45,611 bases of DNA from Nocardioides sp. CFH 31398 (lineage in GTDB: Bacteria > Actinomycetota > Actinomycetes > Propionibacteriales > Nocardioidaceae). Of this stretch, positions 8,274-16,448 are shown one piece after another (the first letter of the stretch is position 1; each line of letters starts with the position of its first letter). The notes beneath the pieces are model-generated. The model saw only the letters and a program-made list of their open reading frames with translations, searched no databases and was not told where the DNA came from. Location of the stretch: NCBI RefSeq assembly GCF_022436705.1, contig NZ_JAKUHT010000037.1, forward strand, positions 1-45,611. The letters are read 5' to 3'. The position numbers were made by a program, and so were the translations under genes.

Positions 8274-9107
8274 TCAGGCGTCACCGTAGTCGAGAGCGAC
8301 GGCCTCCACACCCAGACCGGCCAGGGCCTCGCGACCCCCGTCGAGCGACGTCAGCACCCAGGGCCCGGCCTCGGTCAGCGCCACGGTGTGCTCGCTGTGG
8401 GCGGCCCGTGAGCCGTCGAGGGTCCGCACCGTCCACTCGTCGGCGTCGACGTCGACCTCGTCGGTGCCGAGCGTCACCATGGGCTCGATCGCCAGCACCA
8501 TGCCGACCGTCAGGCGGGGTCCACGACCGGCGCGGCCGACGTTGGGGACGTCCGGGGCCTGGTGCAGCGCCGTCCCGATGCCGTGGCCGGTGTAGTCGCG
8601 AACGATGCCGTCGTGGCCGGCGGCGCGCAGCGAGGCCTCCACGGCGGCGGACACGTCGCCCACCCGGGCGCCCGGACGGGCGGCGGCGATCCCGGCCCAC
8701 ATCGCGGCCTCGGCGGCGGCGACGAGCGCCCGCTCGGCCGCGGTGACCCGTCCGACGGGCACCGTGATCGCCGCGTCGCCGTGCCAGCCGTCGACCACGG
8801 CCCCGCAGTCGACGGAGACCAGGTCGCCCTCGGCCACCACGGTGTCGTCCGGGATGCCGTGGACGACGACGTCGTTGACGGAGGTGCAGATCGTCGCCGG
8901 GAACCCCTGGTAGCCCAGGAAGGACGGCGTCGCACCCGCGTCGGAGATCGTCCGCTCGGCCAGGGCGTCGAGCTCGGCCAGCGTCACCCCCGGCACGGTC
9001 GCGGCGCGCAGCACCTCGAGCGTGCGCCCGACGACCAGCCCGGCGGACCGCATGGCCCGCACCTGCTCGGGGGTCTTGACCTCGATCCCCCGCCGACGCC
9101 AGAGCAT
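8274..9107 (-). CDS. map: Methionine aminopeptidase, type I
   Basis: Removes the initiator methionine from nascent proteins. The 277-residue product keeps the metal ligands and signatures of the family: DLVSVDCGAVVDGWHGDAA (two Asp), DYTGHGIGTALHQAP (His), LAIEPMV (Glu) and HSEHTVALT (Glu). I chose the ATG at 9107 (MLWRRRGIEVKTPEQV), 10 nt after the adk stop; starting further upstream would overlap adk without homology support. Order secY-adk-map is the conserved spc tail. Confidence 0.95.
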   Translation of the reverse strand: MLWRRRGIEVKTPEQVRAMRSAGLVVGRTLEVLRAATVPGVTLAELDALAERTISDAGATPSFLGYQGFPATICTSVNDVVVHGIPDDTVVAEGDLVSVDCGAVVDGWHGDAAITVPVGRVTAAERALVAAAEAAMWAGIAAARPGARVGDVSAAVEASLRAAGHDGIVRDYTGHGIGTALHQAPDVPNVGRAGRGPRLTVGMVLAIEPMVTLGTDEVDVDADEWTVRTLDGSRAAHSEHTVALTEAGPWVLTSLDGGREALAGLGVEAVALDYGDA

Positions 9108-9117
9108 CGGGCGAGGG

Positions 9118-9690
9118 TCAGGGCTTGACGTCGTCGAGCGCGGAGCGCACGCGTGCCGACACGTCGTCCACGGCACCCATGCCGTCGACGGTGACGAGCA
9201 GGCCGCGCTCGGCGTACACGTCGATGAGCGGCGCCGTCTGCTCCCGGTAAACGTCCTGCCGGTGACGGATGACGTCCTCGGTGTCGTCGCTGCGGGCGTC
9301 CTGCTCGGCCCGCTTGACGAGCCGGGTCACCAGCTCCTCGGCGTCGACGGTGAGGACGACGACCGCGTCGAGCTCGGCACCCGCGTCCTTCAGCATCCCG
9401 TCCAGCTCGTCGACCTGGGCGAGCGTCCGCGGGTAGCCGTCGAGCAGGAACCCGTCCTGCGCGTCGTCCTGGGTCAGGCGGTCGCGCACCATCGCGTTGG
9501 TGACGCTGTCGGGGACGTAGTCGCCCGCGTCCATGTAGCGCTGCGCCTCCTGGCCGAGCGGGGTCCCCTCCTTCACGTTCGCGCGGAAGATGTCACCGGT
9601 CGCGATGGCGGGGATGCCGTAGCGCTCGGCGATGCGCGACGACTGCGTCCCCTTCCCTGCTCCGGGGGGGCCCATGATGATCAGACGCAT
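9118..9690 (-). CDS. adk: Adenylate kinase, short-LID form
   Basis: Catalyses 2 ADP = ATP + AMP. The 190-aa product has the P-loop GPPGAGKGTQ at the N-terminus, the AMP-binding ATGDIFRANV, and FLLDGYPRTLAQ. The LID is reduced to a short loop (AEELVTRLVKRAEQDARSDD), as in other actinobacterial enzymes, so the short length is normal. The ATG overlaps the secY stop by one base (TGATG), indicating translational coupling. Confidence 0.97.
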   Translation of the reverse strand: MRLIIMGPPGAGKGTQSSRIAERYGIPAIATGDIFRANVKEGTPLGQEAQRYMDAGDYVPDSVTNAMVRDRLTQDDAQDGFLLDGYPRTLAQVDELDGMLKDAGAELDAVVVLTVDAEELVTRLVKRAEQDARSDDTEDVIRHRQDVYREQTAPLIDVYAERGLLVTVDGMGAVDDVSARVRSALDDVKP

Positions 9691-10985
9691 CAGCGGAGGA
9701 ATCCTTCGTAGTTCCGTTGCTGCAGGTGGCTCTCGATCTTCTTCACCGTGTCGAGGGCGACGCCGACCATGATCAGGATGGACGTGCCGCCGAACGGGAA
9801 GTTCTGGTTGGCGTTGATCATCGCGAGCGCGATCAGCGGGATGAGCGCGATGATTCCCAGGTAGAGAGCCCCCGGCAGCGTGATCCGGGAGAGGACGTAG
9901 GAGAGGTAGTCCTGCGTCGGCTTGCCCGCCCGGATCCCGGGGATGAAGCCGCCGTACTTCTTCATGTTGTCCGCCACCTCTTCAGGGTTGAAGGTGATGG
10001 ACACGTAGAAGTAGGTGAAGAAGACGATCATGGCGAAGTAGACCGCCATGTAGAGCGGGTGGTCACCGGTGACGAAGTACCGGTTGAGCCACGACACCCA
10101 GGCCGAGCTGGAGTTCGCGTTGAACTGCACAGCGAGGCCGGGGAGGTAGAGCAGCGACGAGGCGAAGATGACCGGGATGATGCCGGCCTGGTTGACCTTC
10201 AGCGGGATGTACGTCGAGCTGCCGCCGAACATCTTGCGGCCCACCATGCGGCGGGCGTACTGCACCGGGATGCGGCGCTGCGCCTGCTCGATGAAGATCA
10301 CGGCCGCGACGAGCACCAGGCCGATGGCCATGACGATCGAGAAGGTCACCCAGCCCTGCTGCGCCTGGACCTGCCACAGCGCGGACGGGAACGTCGCGAC
10401 GACCTGCGTGAAGATCAGGATCGACATGCCGTTGCCGACGCCGCGGTCGGTGATGAGCTCGCCGAGCCACATGATGATGGCGGTGCCGGCGGTCATCGTG
10501 ATCACGATGACGAGGAAGGCGCCCGTGCCGTTGTCGTGCAGGAGGGGCTCGGTGCAGCCCTGGAGCAGCTGACCGGAGCGCGCGAGGGCGACGATGCCGG
10601 TGGCCTGGAGGACCGCGAGGGCCAGCGTCAGGTACCGGGTGTACTGCGTGATCTTCGCCTGACCGGACTGGCCCTCCTTCTTGAGGGCCTCCAGCCGTGG
10701 GATCACGACCACGAGCAGCTGCAGGATGATGCTCGCCGTGATGTACGGCATGATCCCGAGCGCGAAGATGGTGAGCTGGAACAGCGCGCCACCCGAGAAC
10801 AGGTTGATGAGGTTGAAGACGCTCGAGTCTTCCTGGATCTGGATGCACGCCTGCACCGACGCCACGTCGACGCCCGGGGCAGGGACCTGGGACCCGAGGC
10901 GGAAGATCGCGACGATGAACAGGACGAACAGCAGCTTGCGCCGTAGGTCCGGGGTGCGGAATGCGTTGGCGAACGCGCTGAGCAC
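9690..10985 (-). CDS. secY: Preprotein translocase subunit SecY
   Basis: Main channel subunit of the Sec translocon, in the cytoplasmic membrane. The 431-aa product shows about ten hydrophobic segments. The N-terminal signature is RLGSQVPAPGVD and the C-terminal cytoplasmic loops include PEEVADNMKKYGGFIPGIR. The GTG start at 10985 gives MLSAFANAFRTPDLRRKLL, typical of actinobacteria. A 129-nt gap with a hairpin separates it from rplO, so secY-adk-map may be partly uncoupled from the r-protein genes. Confidence 0.97.
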   Translation of the reverse strand: MLSAFANAFRTPDLRRKLLFVLFIVAIFRLGSQVPAPGVDVASVQACIQIQEDSSVFNLINLFSGGALFQLTIFALGIMPYITASIILQLLVVVIPRLEALKKEGQSGQAKITQYTRYLTLALAVLQATGIVALARSGQLLQGCTEPLLHDNGTGAFLVIVITMTAGTAIIMWLGELITDRGVGNGMSILIFTQVVATFPSALWQVQAQQGWVTFSIVMAIGLVLVAAVIFIEQAQRRIPVQYARRMVGRKMFGGSSTYIPLKVNQAGIIPVIFASSLLYLPGLAVQFNANSSSAWVSWLNRYFVTGDHPLYMAVYFAMIVFFTYFYVSITFNPEEVADNMKKYGGFIPGIRAGKPTQDYLSYVLSRITLPGALYLGIIALIPLIALAMINANQNFPFGGTSILIMVGVALDTVKKIESHLQQRNYEGFLR

Positions 10986-11054
10986 GAGCTCCTCTTCCTC
11001 TGCAGCGGTGCGGCTCCCGCCGACGACCGCGAGAACCGTCGCAGCCTAACAGGA

Positions 11055-11084
11055 CACTCCCCGGCCGCTGGCGGCCGAGGAGTG
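11055..11084 (-). terminator. Hairpin between rplO and secY
   Basis: Fourteen-nt arms (11055-11068 and 11071-11084) pair with one G-U wobble in the minus-strand RNA. No U-tract follows. It lies between the rplO stop (11115) and the secY start (10985), so it could be an attenuator or processing site that sets the lower expression expected for secY. Confidence 0.5.
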
Positions 11085-11114
11085 CCTCGTTCTGTCACGG
11101 GAGACCCGGGAAAG

Positions 11115-11555
11115 TCACACGACGGTCGTCGTGCCCCCGGCGGCCTCGATCTTGCGGGTCGCGGACGCCGAGAACGCGTTGGCGCTCACCCGGACGGACG
11201 CGGAGATGGACCCGTCGCCCAGCACCTTGACGGGCTGGTTTCGGCGGACGGCTCCCCGCTCGACCAGGTCGGCCACGGTCACCTCGCCACCGTCGGGGTA
11301 CAGCTGGCCGAGGCGGTCGAGGTTGACGACCTGGTACTCGGTGCGGAACGGGTTCTTGAAGCCCTTGAGCTTCGGCAGCCGCATGTGCAGGGGCATCTGG
11401 CCGCCCTCGAACCCCGCGGGGATCTGATTGCGCGCCTTGCTGCCCTTGGTGCCGCGACCGGCGGTCTTGCCCTTGGAGGCCTCACCGCGGCCGACACGGG
11501 TGCGGGCCTTCTTCGAGCCCGGGGCCGGCTTCAGGTGGTGGATCTTGAGCGTCAT
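11115..11555 (-). CDS. rplO: 50S ribosomal protein L15
   Basis: Late-assembly large-subunit protein. The start is the ATG at 11555, giving MTLKIHHLKPAPGSKKARTR, the canonical N-terminus; the product is 146 aa. Conserved GRGEASKGKTAGRGTKGSKA and GFEGGQMPLHMRLPKLKGF are present. The start follows the rpmD stop by one base. Confidence 0.97.
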   Translation of the reverse strand: MTLKIHHLKPAPGSKKARTRVGRGEASKGKTAGRGTKGSKARNQIPAGFEGGQMPLHMRLPKLKGFKNPFRTEYQVVNLDRLGQLYPDGGEVTVADLVERGAVRRNQPVKVLGDGSISASVRVSANAFSASATRKIEAAGGTTTVV

Positions 11556-11556
11556 G

Positions 11557-11760
11557 TCACGCCCCCTTCTCGACGTCGCCGTCGAGGACCTCGACCTCCA
11601 CGAGGTGGCGCACGGTGTGCACCATCCCGCGGATCTCGGGGCGGTCCTCCTTGACGACGACGTCGCCGATGCGCTTGAGACCGAGCGAGCGCAGGGTCTC
11701 ACGCTGGTTCTGCTTGCAGCCGATGGTCGACCGCTTCTGCTGGACCTTGAGCTGTGCCAT
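11557..11760 (-). CDS. rpmD: 50S ribosomal protein L30
   Basis: Small 67-residue L30, MAQLKVQQKRSTIGCKQNQR through MVHTVRHLVEVEVLDGDV, with the usual fold length plus a short C-terminal tail. The start ATG at 11760 shares its first base with the rpsE stop (TGATG). L30 is absent from some bacteria but usual in actinobacteria. Confidence 0.96.
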   Translation of the reverse strand: MAQLKVQQKRSTIGCKQNQRETLRSLGLKRIGDVVVKEDRPEIRGMVHTVRHLVEVEVLDGDVEKGA

Positions 11761-12359
11761 CAGGGAGTCACCTCCGCGCGCGCCTTCAGCAGGGCGGCAG
11801 GAGCGACGTCCTCGACGCGGAGGCCGCGGCGGGCGGCGACCGACTCGGGCGTCTCCAGCATGCGCAGCGCCTCGACGGTCGCGTGCACGATGTTGATCTG
11901 GTTGGACGACCCGAGCGACTTGCTCAGGATGTCGTGGATGCCCGCGCACTCCAGGACCGCGCGCACCGGACCACCGGCGATGACGCCGGTACCGGGGGCG
12001 GCGGGACGCAGCATGACGACGCCGGCCGCCTTCTCGCCCTGGACGGGGTGCGGGATGGTGCCCTGGCTGCGGGGGACGCGGAAGAAGTTCTTCTTCGCCT
12101 CCTCCACACCCTTGGCGATCGCCGCGGGCACCTCCTTGGCCTTGCCGTAGCCGACACCGACCATCCCGTCGCCGTCACCGACGACGACGAGGGCGGTGAA
12201 GCTGAAGCGACGGCCGCCCTGGACGACCTTGGCGACACGGTTGATGGCGACGACGCGCTCGACGTAGGCGTTCTTGTCGACCGGCTGGCCGCCACGTCCG
12301 TTGTCACGTCCGCCACGGCGCTCACCACCGGCGCGCTGACCGCGCTGGGGTCCGCTCAT
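11760..12359 (-). CDS. rpsE: 30S ribosomal protein S5
   Basis: Decoding-fidelity protein at the mRNA entry. The 199-aa product contains the S5 double-stranded RNA-binding region (ERVVAINRVAKVVQGGRRF, FTALVVVGDGDGMVGVGYGK) and the C-terminal signature. It has an Arg/Gly/Gln-rich N-terminal extension of about 25 residues (MSGPQRGQRAGGERRGGR), common in actinobacteria. It overlaps rpmD by one base and follows rplR by 52 nt, a gap holding a small hairpin. Confidence 0.97.
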   Translation of the reverse strand: MSGPQRGQRAGGERRGGRDNGRGGQPVDKNAYVERVVAINRVAKVVQGGRRFSFTALVVVGDGDGMVGVGYGKAKEVPAAIAKGVEEAKKNFFRVPRSQGTIPHPVQGEKAAGVVMLRPAAPGTGVIAGGPVRAVLECAGIHDILSKSLGSSNQINIVHATVEALRMLETPESVAARRGLRVEDVAPAALLKARAEVTP

Positions 12360-12386
12360 GGTTCTCCTCTTTCTCTCGCGATCACA

Positions 12387-12405
12387 CCGGGCCTCGTGGG
12401 CCCGG
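12387..12405 (-). other. Small hairpin between rplR and rpsE
   Basis: Perfect 7-bp inverted repeat CCGGGCC/GGCCCGG with a 5-nt loop in the 52-nt gap. Too short for a confident terminator; a possible processing or stability element. Confidence 0.35.
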
Positions 12406-12411
12406 GGAAGG

Positions 12412-12795
12412 TCAGAAGGTCAGGCCGCCCTCGCGGGCTCCGTCGGCGAGGGCAGCGACCCGGCCGTGGTACTTGTTGCCGGCGCGGTCGAAGACCACGC
12501 TGGAGACGCCGGCCGCGACCGCGCGCTCGGCGACGAGCTCGCCGACGCGCTTGGCCTTCGCGGTCTTGTCCCCGTCGGTCGAGCGCAGGTCGGTCTCCAT
12601 CGAGGAGGCGTGGACCAGCGTGCGGCCGGCGAGGTCGTCGACGACCTGCACGGAGATGTGCTTCGAGCTGCGCGTGACCACGAGGCGCGGGCGCTCCGGG
12701 GTGCCGGAGATGTGCTTGCGGCCCCGCGCCTGGCGACGCAGACGGGCGCGCACCCGCGGTGCGGTGTGCTTGTGGCGCTTGAGGGAGATCGCCAT
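12412..12795 (-). CDS. rplR: 50S ribosomal protein L18
   Basis: 5S rRNA-binding protein of the central protuberance. The ATG at 12795 gives MAISLKRHKHTAPRVRARLR (127 aa) with GGCAGG upstream. A GTG at 12801, overlapping the rplF stop as GTGA, would add two residues, so the exact start is open. The motifs ERPRLVVTRSSKHI and DRAGNKYHGRVAALADGARE are the standard L18 signatures. Confidence 0.96.
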   Translation of the reverse strand: MAISLKRHKHTAPRVRARLRRQARGRKHISGTPERPRLVVTRSSKHISVQVVDDLAGRTLVHASSMETDLRSTDGDKTAKAKRVGELVAERAVAAGVSSVVFDRAGNKYHGRVAALADGAREGGLTF

Positions 12796-12797
12796 GG

Positions 12798-13337
12798 TCA
12801 CTTACCTGCCTTTCCGACCTTGCGGCGGACGTGCTCGCCGGCGTACCGGACGCCCTTGCCCTTGTAGGGCTCGGGGCGACGGAGGTCGCGGATCTTCGCC
12901 GCGGTCTCGCCGACCAGCTGCTTGTCGATGCCCTGGACGCCGAGGCGCGTGGGGTTGTCGACGGTGAACGTGATGCCCTCGGGGGCGTCGAACGTGATCG
13001 AGTGGCTGTAGCCGAGCTGGAACTCCAGCTGGGTCGGGCCCTTCGACAGCACGCGGTAGCCGACGCCGTGGATCTCGAGGCGCTTCTCGAAGCCCTCGGT
13101 CACACCGTGGACCATGTTGGCGATCAGGGTGCGGGTGAGGCCGTGCATCGAGCGGCTGAGGCGCTCGTCGTCCGGACGCTCGACGTTCAGGACGCCGTCC
13201 GACTGCGAGACCGTGATCGGCTCGACGACGTTGTGGCTCAGGGTGCCCTTGGGGCCCTTCACCGTGACGTTCGAGGAGTCGATGGAGACGTCGACGCCAG
13301 AGGGCACCGTGATGGGGAGCTTGCCGATTCGCGACAT
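12798..13337 (-). CDS. rplF: 50S ribosomal protein L6
   Basis: Protein near the GTPase-associated centre of the large subunit. The ATG at 13337 gives MSRIGKLPITVPSGVDVSID, the normal L6 start; the product is 179 aa. The C-terminal signature RRPEPYKGKGVRYAGEHVRR is complete. It is 13 nt after rpsH. Confidence 0.97.
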   Translation of the reverse strand: MSRIGKLPITVPSGVDVSIDSSNVTVKGPKGTLSHNVVEPITVSQSDGVLNVERPDDERLSRSMHGLTRTLIANMVHGVTEGFEKRLEIHGVGYRVLSKGPTQLEFQLGYSHSITFDAPEGITFTVDNPTRLGVQGIDKQLVGETAAKIRDLRRPEPYKGKGVRYAGEHVRRKVGKAGK

Positions 13338-13350
13338 GGGTGACTCCTCC

Positions 13351-13758
13351 TCACCAGACGTAGGCGAGGACTTCCCCACCCACGCCCTTCTGGTTGGCCT
13401 GGCGGTCCGTGAGCAGACCCTGGCTGGTCGAGATGATGGCGATGCCGAGGCCACCGAGGACCTTGGGCAGGCCGGTGTGCTTGGCGTACACCCGGAGGCC
13501 GGGCTTGCTGACGCGGCGCACCCCGGCGATCGAGCGCTCGCGGTTGCGGCCGAACTTGAGGCCGATGGTCAGCGTGCGGCCGACCTCGCCCTCCGCGGGC
13601 TCGGTCACGCCGAAGGAGGTGATGTACCCCTCCTGCTGGAGGATCTCGGCGACGCCGGCCTTCAGCTTGGAGTAGGGCATCGACACCTCGTCGTGGTACG
13701 CCTGGTTGGCGTTGCGCAGACGCGTCAGCATGTCTGCGATCGGGTCGGTCATCGTCAT
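13351..13758 (-). CDS. rpsH: 30S ribosomal protein S8
   Basis: 16S rRNA-binding protein and, in Escherichia coli, the translational regulator of the spc operon. The 135-aa product MTMTDPIADMLTRLRNANQA ends with the S8 signature ISTSQGLLTDRQANQKGVGGE. A second in-frame ATG at 13752 could be used. The 73-nt gap upstream contains a hairpin (13784-13802). Confidence 0.97.
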   Translation of the reverse strand: MTMTDPIADMLTRLRNANQAYHDEVSMPYSKLKAGVAEILQQEGYITSFGVTEPAEGEVGRTLTIGLKFGRNRERSIAGVRRVSKPGLRVYAKHTGLPKVLGGLGIAIISTSQGLLTDRQANQKGVGGEVLAYVW

Positions 13759-13783
13759 GGGTGGTTCTCTCTCTTCTGCGGTT

Positions 13784-13802
13784 TCGCGGGCTCGGCCCGC
13801 GA
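13784..13802 (-). other. Hairpin between rpsZ and rpsH
   Basis: Perfect 8-bp inverted repeat TCGCGGGC/GCCCGCGA with a 3-nt loop, upstream of rpsH. S8 regulates the spc operon in E. coli through a hairpin at a different place (rplX-rplE), so a regulatory role here is only speculation. Confidence 0.35.
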
Positions 13803-13831
13803 CCTTCAGCGGTTGTGTCGGTGGCTCGCGC

Positions 13832-14017
13832 TCACCAGGAGGACTTGGTCACGCCGGGCAGCTCGCCCCGGTGAGCCATCTCGCGCAGGCAGATCCGGCA
13901 CAGGCCGAACTTGCGGTAGACGGCCTTGGGCCGCCCGCAGCGCTGGCAGCGGGTGTAGCCGCGGACCGCGAACTTGGGCTTGCGGGCCGCCTTCACCTTC
14001 AGGGAAGTCTTCGCCAT
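13832..14017 (-). CDS. rpsZ: 30S ribosomal protein S14 type Z
   Basis: 61-aa zinc-binding S14 (MAKTSLKVKAARKPKFAVRG). The four ligands are in CQRCGRP and CRICLREMAHRGELPGV. This is the short type Z paralogue, the standard one in the actinobacterial spc operon. The ATG follows the rplE stop by one base with AAGGAG upstream. Confidence 0.97.
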   Translation of the reverse strand: MAKTSLKVKAARKPKFAVRGYTRCQRCGRPKAVYRKFGLCRICLREMAHRGELPGVTKSSW

Positions 14018-14018
14018 C

Positions 14019-14645
14019 TCAGTTCTCCTTGAACGGGAAGCCGAGCTGCTTGAGCAGCGCACGCCCCTGGTCGTCGTTCTCGGCGGTGGTCACCACGGTG
14101 ATGTCCATGCCTCGGGGACGGTCGATCTTGTCCTGGTCGATCTCGTGGAAGACGACCTGCTCGGTCAGACCGAAGGTGTAGTTGCCGCGACCGTCGAACT
14201 GGCGCGACTCGAGGCCGCGGAAGTCACGGATGCGGGGCAGCGCGATCGACAGCAGGCGGTCGAGGAACTCCCACATGCGGTCGCCACGCAGCGTCACGTG
14301 GGCGCCGATGGGCATGCCCTCGCGCAGCTTGAACTGCGCGATCGACTTCTTCGCGCGGTTGATCGCCGGCTTCTGACCGGTGATCAGCGCGAGGTCGCGG
14401 ACGGCGCCCTCGATCAGCTTCGAGTCGCGAGCCGCCTCGCCGACACCCATGTTGACCACGATCTTGGTCAGGCCGGGCACCTGCATGACGTTCGGGATCT
14501 CGAACTCCGACTGCAGCGCCGGCAGGATCTCGGAGCGGAAGCGCTTCTTCAGGCGGGGCATCTCACGGGCGGAGATGGTCGGGGCGGACTCGACCTCGAG
14601 GTCGGGGTCGATCTGCTCCTCGATGGGGGTGGCGGTGTCGGCCAT
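14019..14645 (-). CDS. rplE: 50S ribosomal protein L5
   Basis: 5S rRNA-binding protein of the central protuberance that contacts P-site tRNA. The ATG at 14645 gives MADTATPIEEQIDPDLEVES, 208 aa including a roughly 30-residue acidic N-terminal extension before PRLKKRF. The L5 signature (IVVNMGVGEAARDSKLIEGA) is intact. The start lies one base after the rplX stop. Confidence 0.96.
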   Translation of the reverse strand: MADTATPIEEQIDPDLEVESAPTISAREMPRLKKRFRSEILPALQSEFEIPNVMQVPGLTKIVVNMGVGEAARDSKLIEGAVRDLALITGQKPAINRAKKSIAQFKLREGMPIGAHVTLRGDRMWEFLDRLLSIALPRIRDFRGLESRQFDGRGNYTFGLTEQVVFHEIDQDKIDRPRGMDITVVTTAENDDQGRALLKQLGFPFKEN

Positions 14646-14646
14646 C

Positions 14647-15036
14647 TCAGATCTCCTCACCGGTCTTGCGCGAGACGCGCACGGAGCGGGTGGCGGTGTA
14701 CGTCGTCCCGTCGGCGCGGCGCTTGGTCACTTCGTCGCGGCGGTAGCCCACGCGGGTCACGCCGTCGCCCTCGACCAGCATCACGTTGGACACGTGGATG
14801 GGGGCCTCGGTGGTGATGATGCCGCCGGACTTGCCGGAGCGGCCGCCCGCGTCGACGACCTTGGTGTGCTTCTTGACGCGGTTGACGCCCTCGACGATCA
14901 CGCGGTCGTGCTCGCGCAGCACGCCGATGACCTTGCCCTGGGCGCCCTTGTCGCTGCCGGCGATCACCTTGACGGTGTCGCCCTTCTTGATCTTCATCGA
15001 CTTCCTCGGCTTGTTCGCAGGCTTCTTGGAGGTCAT
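14647..15036 (-). CDS. rplX: 50S ribosomal protein L24
   Basis: Assembly-initiating L24. The ATG at 15036 gives MTSKKPANKPRKSMKIKKGD (129 aa). An internal ATG at 14997 (MKIKKGDTVKVIAGSDKGAQ) has an equally good GAGGA upstream and would give the 116-aa form common in other actinobacteria. I keep the longer form because it lies one base after the rplN stop, as coupled genes here do. The KOW motif is in KVIAGSDKGAQGKVIGVL. Confidence 0.94.
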   Translation of the reverse strand: MTSKKPANKPRKSMKIKKGDTVKVIAGSDKGAQGKVIGVLREHDRVIVEGVNRVKKHTKVVDAGGRSGKSGGIITTEAPIHVSNVMLVEGDGVTRVGYRRDEVTKRRADGTTYTATRSVRVSRKTGEEI

Positions 15037-15037
15037 G

Positions 15038-15406
15038 TCAGAGCACCTCGGGGGCGAGCGAGACGATCCGCATGAAGCGCTTCTCGCGCAGCTCGCGGCC
15101 GACGGGGCCGAAGATGCGGGTGCCGCGGGGCTCGCCGTCCTGCTTGAGGATGACGGCCGCGTTCTCGTCGAAGCGGATGTAGGAGCCGTCCGGACGACGG
15201 CGCTCCTTCACGGTGCGGACGATGACCGCCTTGACGACGTCGCCCTTCTTGACGTTGCCGCCGGGGATGGCGTCCTTGACGGTGGCGACGATGGTGTCGC
15301 CGATGCCGGCGTACCGGCGCCCGGAGCCACCGAGAACCCGGATGCACAGGATCTCCTTGGCACCGGTGTTGTCGGCGACCTTGAGCCGCGACTCCTGCTG
15401 GATCAT
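15038..15406 (-). CDS. rplN: 50S ribosomal protein L14
   Basis: Highly conserved 122-aa protein contacting 16S rRNA and the translation-factor site. MIQQESRLKVADNTGAKEIL and the C-terminal RIFGPVGRELREKRFMRIVS are the canonical signatures. The 88-nt gap from rpsQ contains a small hairpin and marks the S10/spc boundary seen in many genomes. Confidence 0.97.
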   Translation of the reverse strand: MIQQESRLKVADNTGAKEILCIRVLGGSGRRYAGIGDTIVATVKDAIPGGNVKKGDVVKAVIVRTVKERRRPDGSYIRFDENAAVILKQDGEPRGTRIFGPVGRELREKRFMRIVSLAPEVL

Positions 15407-15474
15407 GTCCTTCTCCTTGTCGCCCCGGTTCTCGCCTGGCGACGAGCCTGGGGGAACTCCACGGTGTGGTCGGT

Positions 15475-15492
15475 GACGGGCTGCTGCCCGTC
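15475..15492 (-). other. Hairpin after rpsQ
   Basis: Perfect 7-bp inverted repeat GACGGGC/GCCCGTC with a 4-nt loop, starting 2 nt after the rpsQ stop at the S10-spc junction. A candidate attenuator or RNA-processing site. Confidence 0.35.
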
Positions 15493-15494
15493 GG

Positions 15495-15779
15495 TCACTT
15501 GGCCTTCTCGAGGACCTCGACGACGCGCCAGCGCTTGGTGGCCGACAGCGGGCGGGTCTCCATGATGCGGACCCGGTCGCCGGTGCCGCACTGGTTCTGC
15601 TCGTCGTGCGCCTTGAGGCGGCTGGTCTTGCGCATGACCTTGCCGTACAGCGCGTGCTTCACGCGGTCCTCGACGCTGACGACGACGGTCTTGTCCATCT
15701 TGTCGCTCACCACGAGGCCCTCGCGGACCTTGCGGCTGTTGCGCTGGGTGCTCGACCCGGTGCTCGACTCGGTGCTCAT
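15495..15779 (-). CDS. rpsQ: 30S ribosomal protein S17
   Basis: OB-fold 16S rRNA-binding protein. The 94-aa product has a Ser/Thr-rich N-terminus (MSTESSTGSSTQRNSRKVRE) and the core GLVVSDKMDKTVVVSVEDRV. Its ATG overlaps the rpmC stop by four bases (ATGA). Confidence 0.97.
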   Translation of the reverse strand: MSTESSTGSSTQRNSRKVREGLVVSDKMDKTVVVSVEDRVKHALYGKVMRKTSRLKAHDEQNQCGTGDRVRIMETRPLSATKRWRVVEVLEKAK

Positions 15780-16024
15780 GCGTCCTTCTCGGTCTCGTCG
15801 GTCTCGCTGGTGCTGCGGATCCCGAGCTCGCGCTCACGGAGCACGGTGTAGATCCGGGCGATGTCCTTCTTGACCGTCCGCAGCCGGCCGTTGTTCTCCA
15901 GCTGGCCGGTGGCGGCCTGGAAGCGGAGGTTGAACAGCTCCTCCTTGGCCTCGCGCAGCTTGGTCTCGAGGTCGGCCTGCTCGAGCTCGTCGAGCTCGAA
16001 CGCCTTGCTGGTCTTGGTCGCCAT
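15776..16024 (-). CDS. rpmC: 50S ribosomal protein L29
   Basis: Tunnel-exit protein, 82 aa from the ATG at 16024 (MATKTSKAFELDELEQADLE), core LREAKEELFNLRFQAATGQL. The ATG shares a base with the rplP stop (TGATG). A GTG one codon upstream is possible. The C-terminal tail is acidic and slightly longer than in E. coli. Confidence 0.96.
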   Translation of the reverse strand: MATKTSKAFELDELEQADLETKLREAKEELFNLRFQAATGQLENNGRLRTVKKDIARIYTVLRERELGIRSTSETDETEKDA

Positions 16025-16443
16025 CACAGGTCACCTGCCTCACGGGACACGAAGCGGCACTTCATCGGGAGCTTGTGCATCGCGCGGCGCAGCGCCTCGC
16101 GGGCGACGTCCTCGCTGACACCGGAGAGCTCGAACATCACCCGACCGGGCTTGACGTTCGCGACCCACCACTCGGGCGAGCCCTTGCCGGAGCCCATGCG
16201 GGTCTCGGCCGGCTTCTTGGTCAGCGGGCGGTCCGGGTAGATGTTGATCCAGACCTTGCCGCCACGCTTGATGTGGCGCGTCATGGCGATACGGGCGGAC
16301 TCGATCTGACGGTTCGTGACGTACGAACCCTCGGTCGCCTGGATGCCGAAGTCGCCGAACGCGAGACGGGTGCCGCCCTTGGCGGTGCCGCGGCGCTTGG
16401 GGTGGTGCTGCTTGCGGTGCTTGACGCGTCGGGGCATCAGCAT
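16024..16443 (-). CDS. rplP: 50S ribosomal protein L16
   Basis: Protein next to the A-site tRNA in the large subunit, 139 aa starting MLMPRRVKHRKQHHPKRRGT. The signatures KVWINIYPDRPLTKKPAETR and GRVMFELSGV are complete. The start ATG at 16443 is 5 nt after the rpsC stop. Confidence 0.97.
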   Translation of the reverse strand: MLMPRRVKHRKQHHPKRRGTAKGGTRLAFGDFGIQATEGSYVTNRQIESARIAMTRHIKRGGKVWINIYPDRPLTKKPAETRMGSGKGSPEWWVANVKPGRVMFELSGVSEDVAREALRRAMHKLPMKCRFVSREAGDL

Positions 16444-16448
16444 GGTTC